Below are positions 8,177-14,628 of a stretch of DNA of 20,770 nt, piece after piece. The position numbers were made by a program, and so were the translations under genes. Location of the stretch: assembly GCA_046723355.1 (NCBI GenBank), contig JBKOUJ010000127.1, forward strand, positions 1 through 20,770. The letters are read 5' to 3'. Origin of the DNA: 13-2-20CM-68-14 sp046723355 (lineage in GTDB: Bacteria; Actinomycetota; Thermoleophilia; Gaiellales; Gaiellaceae). Position 1 is the stretch's first letter. Each line of letters starts with the position of its first letter. Under the pieces are notes generated by a model. It did no database searches. It was not told where the DNA came from and saw only the letters and a list, made by a program, of their open reading frames with translations.

Positions 8177-8770
8177 ATGCCGCAGTCGCCCACGCCCACT
8201 GACGAGATTTACGAGAAGTACCTGCAAAAGGCCATCACCGAGATCAACGAGCTCGGCGACGAGATCCAGAAGGCGGCAGGTGCGGAGAGGATCCCTGTCC
8301 TCGGCTCGGGGCATCCGCTCGGTGATGTCTTCCTCCTCAAGTACGGACCGCAGGCTGCGGAGGTGCAAGAGGGAGTCGCCTTCTACGGCCGCGCCGGGCA
8401 GGCGATCCTGAAGTCACTGCAACGCCTGCAGGTCGATCCGCTCGCGATCTACGGGACGAACTGCGTCAAGTTCGCCGGCGAAGACGACGACGAGGCGCGC
8501 GCCTTCCTGACCCGCGAGCTGCACATCGTCCAGCCCAAGCTCGTGGTCGTCATGGGCGACGACGCACTGCGCTTCCTGAACGAGCTCGAGTTCCCGCTCG
8601 CCGACGCGCTGAAGCAGAAGGTCGGAGAGCTCCAGCGCTTCACCCCGACAATCGAGGCGCTCGTCGTCCCGGACGTGGACGCCTCGCTCGACGAGCAAAC
8701 CGCCAAGACAGCCTTTTGGAACGCGTTCAAGCAGCTCGGTCCCTGGTACTCAGAGCTCCCGCCGTACTAG
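8177..8770 (+). CDS. Uracil-DNA-glycosylase-superfamily protein, degenerate
   Basis: Soluble protein of 197 residues with the fold signature of family-4/5-type uracil-DNA glycosylases: a segment aligning with the G-E-A-P-G...G-x-P-F-x-G-R-A-G motif (here KYGPQAAEVQEGVAFYGRAG), then IYGTNCVKF and LVVVMGDDALRFL. Key features of active enzymes are missing. The Glu/Asp of motif 1 is replaced, the Fe-S cysteines are absent (the only Cys is in TNCVKF), and the usual His-Pro-Ser motif near the C-terminus is not found (ALVVPDVDAS instead). It may bind DNA or nucleotides without glycosylase activity. Start uncertain: ATG 8177 is used here, but GTG 8147 in frame adds 10 residues. The flanking genes are unrelated. 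Confidence 0.7.
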   Translation: MPQSPTPTDEIYEKYLQKAITEINELGDEIQKAAGAERIPVLGSGHPLGDVFLLKYGPQAAEVQEGVAFYGRAGQAILKSLQRLQVDPLAIYGTNCVKFAGEDDDEARAFLTRELHIVQPKLVVVMGDDALRFLNELEFPLADALKQKVGELQRFTPTIEALVVPDVDASLDEQTAKTAFWNAFKQLGPWYSELPPY

Positions 8771-8782
8771 GAGGGCTCGGTG

Positions 8783-8808
8783 GAGCGGTGCTCGTCGCAG
8801 GGGTGCGA
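8783..8808. terminator. Two small tandem hairpins after the UDG-like gene
   Basis: GAGC-GGT-GCTC (8783-8793) and TCGCA-GGGG-TGCGA (8795-8808) begin 13 bases after the stop at 8770. They are candidates for a transcript end or processing site. No T-tract follows. Confidence 0.3.
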
Positions 8809-8836
8809 TGGTCGTTCGCTGGCGAGGACGCAGGGA

Positions 8837-8863
8837 GCGTCAATAGCGAGTAGCTATTGGCGC
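8837..8863. promoter_or_regulatory. 11-bp hairpin over the start of the presenilin-like gene
   Basis: GCGTCAATAGC (8837-8847) and GCTATTGGCGC (8853-8863) pair over 11 bp with one G-U, around a GAGTA loop; the inner 7 bp (CAATAGC/GCTATTG) are perfect. The proposed TTG start at 8857 lies in the right arm. It could be an operator, an RNA hairpin that blocks initiation, or the terminator of the upstream gene. Confidence 0.5.
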
Positions 8864-9663
8864 GACTGAGGACGCAGCCAGCGGGCGAGCAGCGCGGCCC
8901 TGCGACACAGCCACTGTTCCGCCGAGCCCTCCTGGGGACCCGGCGGGCGGCGGCTTTCGCCGCCCTTGCCGTCGGGCTCGGCCTCTACTACCGCTTCCAC
9001 GAGTCGCTGCCGGACACATCGACTTGGGGCGACGTCGCCTTCCTGTCGTTCCTCCTGATGCCGGCGGTCTTCGCGCTCGTCTACCTGGTGCTGCCGCTCT
9101 GCAGGGCGCGCGAGGTGGAGCTGCTCATGGTCGCGGTCGCCTTCGCGATCCTGGCGCTCCTGCTGCACCAGGCCGATCTGAACACGCTCGCCGACTTCTC
9201 CAAGCTCTTCGCGATGACATTCGCGGCTTTCTGGTTCCTCAACTTCTTCGAGGCGCTCTCGTGGGTCGTCCTCGTCGCGTGCATCGTCCCGTGGGTCGAT
9301 GCGTACTCGGTGTGGCGCGGGCCGACGAACCACATCGTCCATCACCACCGCCAGGTGTTCTCGACGCTGTCGATCGGATTCCCGGTCCCGGGAGAGGACA
9401 GCTCGGCGAACCTCGGACTGCCGGACATTCTCTTCTTCGGCCTCTTCCTCGCCGCGGCCGCGCGCTTCGGCCTGCGCGTGCTTCCGACCTGGGTTCTCCT
9501 GGTCGGCTCGTTCGGCGCCACGATCGCGATCGCGGTTGCCTGGAACAAGCCGGGACTGCCCGCCCTGCCCCTCCTGTCGGTCGGCTTCCTGCTCGCGAAC
9601 GCGGATGTGCTCTGGAAGCGGCTCCGAGGTTCCCGACGGGACGTCTCTAAGACTCGGGTTTAG
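8857..9663 (+). CDS. Presenilin/signal-peptide-peptidase-like (GxGD-type) intramembrane aspartyl protease candidate
   Basis: Polytopic membrane protein of 268 residues with about eight hydrophobic segments (roughly 30-46, 58-82, 88-105, 112-130, 132-148, 186-206, 209-228, 233-250). Three motifs match the order and spacing of presenilin/SPP proteases. D148 in VPWVDAYSVWRGPTNHIV resembles the archaeal form of the YD motif. D190 is in LGLPDILFFGLFLAAAARFG, a GLPD in place of GLGD. L-P-A-L-P (235-238 for PALP) follows one further segment later. In this family the two Asp residues are catalytic and PAL shapes the active site. Substrate unknown. The start is uncertain: a stop codon lies just upstream at 8851, so TTG 8857 or CTG 8866 are the available early starts. 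It is convergent with the methyltransferase gene, 15 bases away. Confidence 0.65.
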   Translation: MARLRTQPAGEQRGPATQPLFRRALLGTRRAAAFAALAVGLGLYYRFHESLPDTSTWGDVAFLSFLLMPAVFALVYLVLPLCRAREVELLMVAVAFAILALLLHQADLNTLADFSKLFAMTFAAFWFLNFFEALSWVVLVACIVPWVDAYSVWRGPTNHIVHHHRQVFSTLSIGFPVPGEDSSANLGLPDILFFGLFLAAAARFGLRVLPTWVLLVGSFGATIAIAVAWNKPGLPALPLLSVGFLLANADVLWKRLRGSRRDVSKTRV

Positions 9664-9678
9664 CGGTCGTGCCGCAGG

Positions 9679-11046
9679 CTACGCCGCCCGCGTCAGTAGG
9701 GCGACGCTCTCCACGTGTGGGGTGTGCGGGAACATGTCGACCGGTCGCACGCGCTCGAGCCGGTAGTCCCATTCGCGCTCGAGCTCCTTGACGTTGCCGG
9801 CGAGTGTCGTCGGGTTGCAAGAGACGTACACGATGCGCGGTGCCTCGAGAGGCGCGAGCCGCCGGAGCGCCTTGCCCGACAGCCCGGCGCGCGGCGGGTC
9901 GACCACGGCGACGTCGGGGGAGCCGGCGCGGTCGGCCAACTCCTCGAGCGACGCCCCGACCTCGCCGGCGAAGAAGGCGGCATTCGAGATCCCATTCAGG
10001 TCGGCGTTCTCGAGCGCGCACGCAACGGATTCTTCGGAGACTTCGACGCCCCACACGGTCAGCGCCCTCGAGGCAAGCGTCAGCCCGATCGTCCCGATTC
10101 CGCAGTAAAGGTCGTAGACCGTCTCGCCGCCGGTCAGCTCGGCGTAGTCGGCTGCGAGCGCGTAGAGCCGTTCCGCCATCGCGGTGTTGGTCTGCAGGAA
10201 CGCGCTCGGGCGGACGCGGAAGCGAAGGCCGCAGAGCTCCTCCTCGATCGCGTCGTCGCCCCAGAGGAGCGTCGTTGGCAGGTTGGTGACCTCCGCGGGC
10301 GTCTCGTTGACCGCCCAGTGGATCGAGCGCACCTCGGGGAAGCGGCGTAGCGTCTCGACGAGCTCGTCGCGATCGAAGCGCTCACCTGCGGCCGTGACCA
10401 GCTGGACGAGCACCTGGCCGGTGTTGCGGCCTTCGCGGATGACGAGGTGGCGCAGGTAGCCGCTCTGGTCTGCCTGGTCGTAAGGCTCGAGGCGCTCGGC
10501 ACGCGCCCAGTCACGGACGGCGTTGCGGATCGCGTTGCCGAGCTCTGTCGTCAGCCAGCACTTCTCGACCTCGAGCACCTCATCCCAGCGCCCCGCCTTG
10601 TGGAAGCCGAGCGAGGGGCCGGCGGGCGTCGCGGTGAACGAATACTCGAGCTTGTTGCGGTAGAAGAACTCGGACTCGGCCGGAACGATCGGCTCGAGCG
10701 GCGGGTCGGCGATCCCGCCGATCCGCCGCAGCGCGTCGCGGACCTGCTCGTGCTTGGCCGCGAGTTGAACGCCGTAGGCGAGGTCCTGGAAGCGACAGCC
10801 GCCGCAGGCCGGGTAGTGCGCGCAGGGCGCGTCGACGCGGCTCGGGCTCGGCTCGACGACCTCGACCGCGAGCGCCTCCGCGTGGCTGCGCTTGACCTTC
10901 GTCACGCGCGCCCGGACCGTGTCGCCCGGCAGGCCCCGGCGGACGAAGACGACGAAGCCGTTCAGCCGCGCGACGCCGTTGCCGCCGTAGGCGAGCGAAT
11001 CGACGTGGAGCTCGAGCTCCTGGTCCTTCGCGACGGGGGCCGCCAC
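9679..11046 (-). CDS. 23S rRNA (uracil-5-)-methyltransferase, RlmD/TrmA family
   Basis: Cytoplasmic SAM-dependent enzyme that puts a methyl group on C5 of a uridine in rRNA or tRNA. Domains in order: N-terminal TRAM RNA-binding domain (about 7-68); four Fe-S cysteines C75, C81, C84 (CAHYPACGGC) and C163; then the methyltransferase domain with SAM loop DLYCGIGTIGL (312-322), VDPPRAGL (382-389), catalytic C410 in YVSCNPTTLAGN, and base E446 in MFPHTPHVESV. The 455-residue length is normal. The start is GTG 11046; a TAGCCT -10 box ends 6 bases upstream and overlaps the stop codon of the phosphoesterase gene upstream. The exact target nucleotide cannot be assigned. Confidence 0.94.
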   Translation of the reverse strand: MAAPVAKDQELELHVDSLAYGGNGVARLNGFVVFVRRGLPGDTVRARVTKVKRSHAEALAVEVVEPSPSRVDAPCAHYPACGGCRFQDLAYGVQLAAKHEQVRDALRRIGGIADPPLEPIVPAESEFFYRNKLEYSFTATPAGPSLGFHKAGRWDEVLEVEKCWLTTELGNAIRNAVRDWARAERLEPYDQADQSGYLRHLVIREGRNTGQVLVQLVTAAGERFDRDELVETLRRFPEVRSIHWAVNETPAEVTNLPTTLLWGDDAIEEELCGLRFRVRPSAFLQTNTAMAERLYALAADYAELTGGETVYDLYCGIGTIGLTLASRALTVWGVEVSEESVACALENADLNGISNAAFFAGEVGASLEELADRAGSPDVAVVDPPRAGLSGKALRRLAPLEAPRIVYVSCNPTTLAGNVKELEREWDYRLERVRPVDMFPHTPHVESVALLTRAA

Positions 11047-11052
11047 GCCCGG

Positions 11053-11058
11053 AGGCTA
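11053..11058 (-). promoter_or_regulatory. -10 box of the methyltransferase gene, overlapping the upstream stop codon
   Basis: TAGCCT on the minus strand ends 6 bases before GTG 11046. Its first three bases are the TAG stop of the phosphoesterase gene (11056-11058). Confidence 0.45.
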
Positions 11059-12489
11059 TCGGGGGCGCTCGCGGAAGCCCGGGTGCGGCTGAAGGATCAT
11101 CGGCCGCCGCGGCCTTCGCTGGAAGTCGAAGTCGCGGACGAGGTTGCCAAGGACCGCCGCGTTCTCGCGGACGCTGGGCCGAGGATCGGGGCGACCGTCG
11201 GTCGCCGGGTCGAGCCGCTCGCCGTGGAGGAAGTCGTCCTCGATGAACTTGGCGTAGGCGTCGAAGCTGAGGATCTGGTGATCGACGTAGCCGCGGCGTG
11301 CGTACGGCGAGATGACGATGCCGGGCACCCGCAGTCCGTACCCGTTGCCGTCGACGACCGGCGGTACGACGTGGTCGTAGAACCCGCCCCAGTCGTCCCA
11401 GGTGAGGAAGATCGCGGTCGACTTCCAGTTCGGGCCGCGCATGATGGCGTTGACGAGCCCGGTCACCCAGGCCTGGCCACGGCTGACAAGGGCGGGCGGG
11501 TGCTCGCTGACCTTGTTGTTCGGGATCACCCAGGAAACCGCGGGGAGCGTCCCGTGCTTGGCCGCCCAGTAGAAGTGCCTGACCGAGCGGATGTTTCCGA
11601 GCTTATGGTTCTTACGCACGGTCGTGAACCACGGCAGCGGGTTCCAGATCCCGGGGGTCTTCGCATTCTGCTTCTTCGCCTTGCAGAAGATCGCGCCGTC
11701 GTCCTCGCAGTCGGGCTCGCCACCCTTGAACACGTAGTAGCGCCACGAGACGCGGTGCTTGTCCAGCAGGTAGGTCAGATCGGTCCAGGCGTAGTTCGGC
11801 CGGGTGCCATCCGACTGCGGCTCGCCCGGCGGCGACTGTGGCGACTGAACCGCATTCACGCAGCTCATCGGGTCACCGAGCCGCGAGCACTTCGCCGACC
11901 ACTCCGAGACGGCGAAAAGGTGAGCCGGCAGGCTCCAGGAAGTGTCCGGCTGGAACATATGGTCCTGGAGGACGAACGTCTTCGCATAGGCCCAGTAGTT
12001 CGGGATCTCGCGCCCGTCGTGGTAGCCCATCACGTCGATCCGGCCGCCGCGTATGCAGCCGGGCTGGTTGGGGTCGGGGCCGCAGAGCCTGTTCAGCACG
12101 GCCCGCGCCTGCCAGACGAAGCCGTCCATCAGCCGGTGGTTGATGTCGTGGACGGCGCTCAGGTGGTTGTGCGGCCCACCGACGTTGCGGTCGTTCGGGT
12201 CGTGGTACGGCTCGATGCAGACACGCGTCTTCGGATCGGGCGCGCAGACGAGCGGCTCGCCGCGGTCCATCGGGATCCCGTCGGCGCCGGGGAACGTCCC
12301 GAAGTAGGAGTCGAAGGAGCGGTTCTCCTGCATGATGATCACGACGTGCTTGATCTTGTGGATGCCGTCGAGCGGCACCGCCTTGGGCCGCGGCGCGCCA
12401 TGCGATGAGGCGCCGCTGACGAAGGTCAGTCCCCCCGCGGCCAGCGCGGCGAGACCGAGCAAGGCCGCGATCAGGTAGGGGCGCCGCAT
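11056..12489 (-). CDS. Secreted or membrane-anchored phosphoesterase, phospholipase C/acid phosphatase family
   Basis: Member of the bacterial phosphoesterase family (PF04185) that includes phosphatidylcholine-type phospholipase C and AcpA acid phosphatase. It has 477 residues and an N-terminal signal or anchor (RRPYLIAALLGLAALAAGGL, 2-21), so it acts outside the cytoplasmic membrane. Family motifs: HVVIIMQENRSFDSYFG (48-64, catalytic region at E55-N56), PNNKVSEHPP (E329, H330), TWDDWGGFYDHV (363-374), and VPGIVISPYARRG (388-400). It probably releases phosphate or head groups from phospholipids or other phosphoesters. ATG 12489 is 6 bases after a TACGTT box. It is followed after 9 bases by the methyltransferase gene and preceded by a long palindrome. 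I see no clear Pho box, so phosphate control is unproven. Confidence 0.92.
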   Translation of the reverse strand: MRRPYLIAALLGLAALAAGGLTFVSGASSHGAPRPKAVPLDGIHKIKHVVIIMQENRSFDSYFGTFPGADGIPMDRGEPLVCAPDPKTRVCIEPYHDPNDRNVGGPHNHLSAVHDINHRLMDGFVWQARAVLNRLCGPDPNQPGCIRGGRIDVMGYHDGREIPNYWAYAKTFVLQDHMFQPDTSWSLPAHLFAVSEWSAKCSRLGDPMSCVNAVQSPQSPPGEPQSDGTRPNYAWTDLTYLLDKHRVSWRYYVFKGGEPDCEDDGAIFCKAKKQNAKTPGIWNPLPWFTTVRKNHKLGNIRSVRHFYWAAKHGTLPAVSWVIPNNKVSEHPPALVSRGQAWVTGLVNAIMRGPNWKSTAIFLTWDDWGGFYDHVVPPVVDGNGYGLRVPGIVISPYARRGYVDHQILSFDAYAKFIEDDFLHGERLDPATDGRPDPRPSVRENAAVLGNLVRDFDFQRRPRRPMILQPHPGFRERPR

Positions 12490-12495
12490 ACGCGA

Positions 12496-12501
12496 AACGT
12501 A
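12496..12501 (-). promoter_or_regulatory. -10 box of the phosphoesterase gene (leaderless)
   Basis: TACGTT on the minus strand, 6 bases before ATG 12489, with no Shine-Dalgarno. Confidence 0.45.
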
Positions 12502-12555
12502 ATCCGGTCGTTGTTGAATTGGAATGAAGAGTCCGTTGGGCGGGCGTTACAAGAT

Positions 12556-12723
12556 TAGTGGTTTGACCGGCGGCCCCGGCCATGCTTCCCGGCCCACGAT
12601 CACGCTGCGCCAGGATCCACGCTCGCACTTGCCAAGGCGTCCAGCCTTGCCTGCGTGCGATCGCGGCCCCTGGCTTGGTGCTCGTTGGCCGGGAAGCGGG
12701 CAACGCCACCGGCCAGACCACTA
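12556..12723. repeat. 168-bp imperfect palindrome with TA ends, possible MITE or structured RNA
   Basis: Left arm 12556-12638, 5-base loop 12639-12643, right arm 12644-12723. The arms match along nearly their whole length with a few mismatches and short indels. Perfect blocks include TAGTGG/CCACTA at the ends, GCTTCCCGGCC (12584-12594)/GGCCGGGAAGC (12687-12697), and CAAGGC/GCCTTG at the loop. It fills most of the intergenic region between the phosphoesterase and yjbQ genes, and the outer TA of the right arm is part of the yjbQ stop codon. The TA at each end fits the target duplication of Tc1/mariner-IS630 elements. No transposase is present. It could instead be a long transcribed hairpin. Confidence 0.7.
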
Positions 12724-13119
12724 CGCCAGCGGCGTGACGTACACCTTCCGCTCGCGGGGCCCGTCGAACTCGCAGAAGAAGATCCCCTGCCAGCGCCCGA
12801 GTGCAAGCTCCCCGTCGGCCACCGGCACGAGCACCTGAGGGCTGATCAGGGAGGCTCGGATGTGCGAAGGCGCGTTCGGCCCGTCGGCGTCCGAGTGCCG
12901 CCAGCCGCCGTCGTCGGCGACGATCCGTTCCATCGCCGCCTCGATGTCTTCGGCAAGGGCCGGATCGGCGTCCTCGTTGATCGTGACGCCGGCGGTCGTG
13001 TGCGGGACGTAGATCAGCGCAGCGGACGCGCCGTTCGTCGCGCCGAGCGCCGACTGCACCTCATCCGTGATGTCGAGCAACTGGGTCTTGCGCTCGGTAC
13101 TCAGGGTGATCTCGCGCAC
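12721..13119 (-). CDS. YjbQ/UPF0047-family protein
   Basis: Small cytoplasmic protein of 132 residues in the YjbQ (UPF0047) family. Some members are annotated as having thiamine phosphate synthase activity as a secondary or promiscuous function; the main role is unsettled. Hallmarks are VPHTTAGVTINEDADP (38-53), NAPSHIRASL (about 82-91), and LGRWQGIFFCEFDGPR (about 107-122); the conserved His residues and acidic residues are thought to bind metal. The start is GTG 13119. Its -10 box TAGGAT ends 6 bases upstream and overlaps the -10 box of the divergent zinc peptidase gene. Its TAG stop lies at the edge of the palindrome at 12556-12723. Confidence 0.93.
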   Translation of the reverse strand: MREITLSTERKTQLLDITDEVQSALGATNGASAALIYVPHTTAGVTINEDADPALAEDIEAAMERIVADDGGWRHSDADGPNAPSHIRASLISPQVLVPVADGELALGRWQGIFFCEFDGPRERKVYVTPLA

Positions 13120-13124
13120 GCCGT

Positions 13125-13131
13125 TATCCTA
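13125..13131. promoter_or_regulatory. Shared bidirectional -10 box between yjbQ and the zinc peptidase gene
   Basis: TATCCTA. On the plus strand TATCCT (13125-13130) ends 7 bases before GTG 13138. On the minus strand TAGGAT (13131-13126) ends 6 bases before GTG 13119. Only 18 bases separate the two divergent start codons, and neither gene has a Shine-Dalgarno in that space. Confidence 0.55.
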
Positions 13132-13137
13132 TGGCCT

Positions 13138-14628
13138 GTGCCGAGCGCCCCGCCCAGCCCGCAGGAGCTCGAGAGCTACCGCGGGGACGCCGACCGCTTC
13201 ATCGCCGAGCTCGACGAGGAGTACTACCTCCACTTTGCCGGCCTGAAGGACCGGCTCGAGCTCGAGCCGATCTACGAGCGTCACCAGGACCTGACAAAGC
13301 TGGAGTGGGCCCAGGCCCTCGGTCAGGGCGTCGACGGCGACCGAGGCGTGCGTGAGCTTTGGCGTTTCTCCTGCGAGGGCTACCTCGGGAACCTCACCAA
13401 GGAGCACAGCGAGAAGGTCGCCGCCCTCGAGACCGAGCTCGAGGCCGACGTCGACGGCGAGACCGTGCCGTACCGGATGCTTCGCCCGACGATCGCGAAC
13501 ACCGAGGACCGCGACAAGCGGGAGCGGCTCGACCGGGCGCGGACCGACCTGACCGCGCAGCACCTCAACCCGATCTACCTCGACGCGGTCGCTATCAGCC
13601 AGCGGGCGGTCCCTGAGCTCGGCTCTCCGACCTACGTCGAGCTCTACCGGAGCTTCGGCTACCGGCTCGACGATCTCGCCGCGCAATGCCGCGCCGTGCT
13701 CGAGTCGACCGAGCGGATGTACGAGGACGCGACCGACAAGCTCCTCCGCGACCGGGTCGGTCTCGGCCTCGACGAGGCCAAGCGTTGGGACGTGCCCCGC
13801 GTGTTTAGGGCGCCGGCGTGGGACGAGTTCTTCCCGGGCGACAAGATGCTGCCCGCGCTGGAGGCGACGCTCGCCGACTTCGGCATCGATCTGCGTGCCC
13901 AGGAGAACGTCCACCTCGATCTCGAACAGCGGCCGTCGAAGTCACCGCGCGCCTTCTGCGCGCCCATCGAGGTCCCGGACAAGGTGATGCTCGTCATCCA
14001 GCCGATTGGCGGCGCCGACGATTGGCGGGCTCTCTTCCACGAGGCCGGCCACACGGAGCACTTCGCGCACACGTCGCCGGAGCTGTCGATGGAGGAAAGA
14101 CGACTCGGCGACAACGCGGTCACCGAGGGCTGGGCGATGCTGCTCCAGCACCTGACCGACGAGCCGACCTGGCTGACGCGGCGACTCGACGTGGGCCGCC
14201 CGGACGAGTTCGCGCGCGAAGGGGCCACCGGGCTTCTCTACTTCGTCCGCCGCTACTGCGCGAAGCTGCTGTACGAACTCGAGTTCCACGCCGTCGACGA
14301 CGTGACCGCAATGAGCGGGCGTTACATCGAGCTGCTCGGCGACGCCTTGAAGATCGAGCCGAGCGAGACCGACTACCTCGCCGACATCGACTCCGGCTTC
14401 TACGTCACCGAGTACTTGCGCTCGTGGGCCTTCGAGGCGCAGTTGCGCGCCTACCTCCGCGAGCGGTTCGGCAACGCCTGGTTCACGAAGCGGGAAGCGG
14501 GCTCGCTGCTCCGGGAGCTCTGGTCGGAAGGCCAGCGCCCGAACGCCGATGAGCTGCTCAAGGACGTCACCGGCGCCGAGCTCGCGATGGCCGCAGTCGC
14601 CGACCGCGTCGGCGAAGACCTCAGCTAG
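13138..14628 (+). CDS. M3-like zinc metallopeptidase (HEAGH)
   Basis: Cytoplasmic gluzincin-type peptidase of 496 residues, largely helical, without signal peptide. The zinc site is H301-E302-A-G-H305 (FHEAGHTEH), with a third ligand at E330 in NAVTEGWAML, the arrangement of M3/M32-type oligopeptidases and carboxypeptidases. The N-terminal half is charged and helical, as in oligoendopeptidases, but I cannot assign a named subfamily. The start is GTG 13138 (PSAPPSPQELESYRG), set by the TATCCT box 7 bases upstream; an open frame extends to 12655 but crosses yjbQ on the other strand. Its stop overlaps the stop of the convergent secreted-protein gene within CTAG. Confidence 0.87.
   Translation: MPSAPPSPQELESYRGDADRFIAELDEEYYLHFAGLKDRLELEPIYERHQDLTKLEWAQALGQGVDGDRGVRELWRFSCEGYLGNLTKEHSEKVAALETELEADVDGETVPYRMLRPTIANTEDRDKRERLDRARTDLTAQHLNPIYLDAVAISQRAVPELGSPTYVELYRSFGYRLDDLAAQCRAVLESTERMYEDATDKLLRDRVGLGLDEAKRWDVPRVFRAPAWDEFFPGDKMLPALEATLADFGIDLRAQENVHLDLEQRPSKSPRAFCAPIEVPDKVMLVIQPIGGADDWRALFHEAGHTEHFAHTSPELSMEERRLGDNAVTEGWAMLLQHLTDEPTWLTRRLDVGRPDEFAREGATGLLYFVRRYCAKLLYELEFHAVDDVTAMSGRYIELLGDALKIEPSETDYLADIDSGFYVTEYLRSWAFEAQLRAYLRERFGNAWFTKREAGSLLRELWSEGQRPNADELLKDVTGAELAMAAVADRVGEDLS

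Noticed and set aside
10447..12408. 653-codon open frame on the plus strand
   Set aside because: It is antisense to the methyltransferase and phosphoesterase genes, both with clear family motifs. Its product is Arg/Val/Asp/Ala-rich with no motif.
12490..12555. Pho box for the phosphoesterase gene
   Set aside because: No repeated GTTCACC-like or CTGTCAT-like units at the right spacing were found.
12556..12723. Palindrome as an ordinary rho-independent terminator
   Set aside because: Arms of about 80 bases and no T-tract are far outside the usual terminator form, though it may still stop or process transcripts.
12655..13137. In-frame extension of the zinc peptidase upstream of GTG 13138
   Set aside because: It runs across the yjbQ gene on the other strand and through the right arm of the palindrome. 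The protein family homology begins only after 13138, next to the -10 box.
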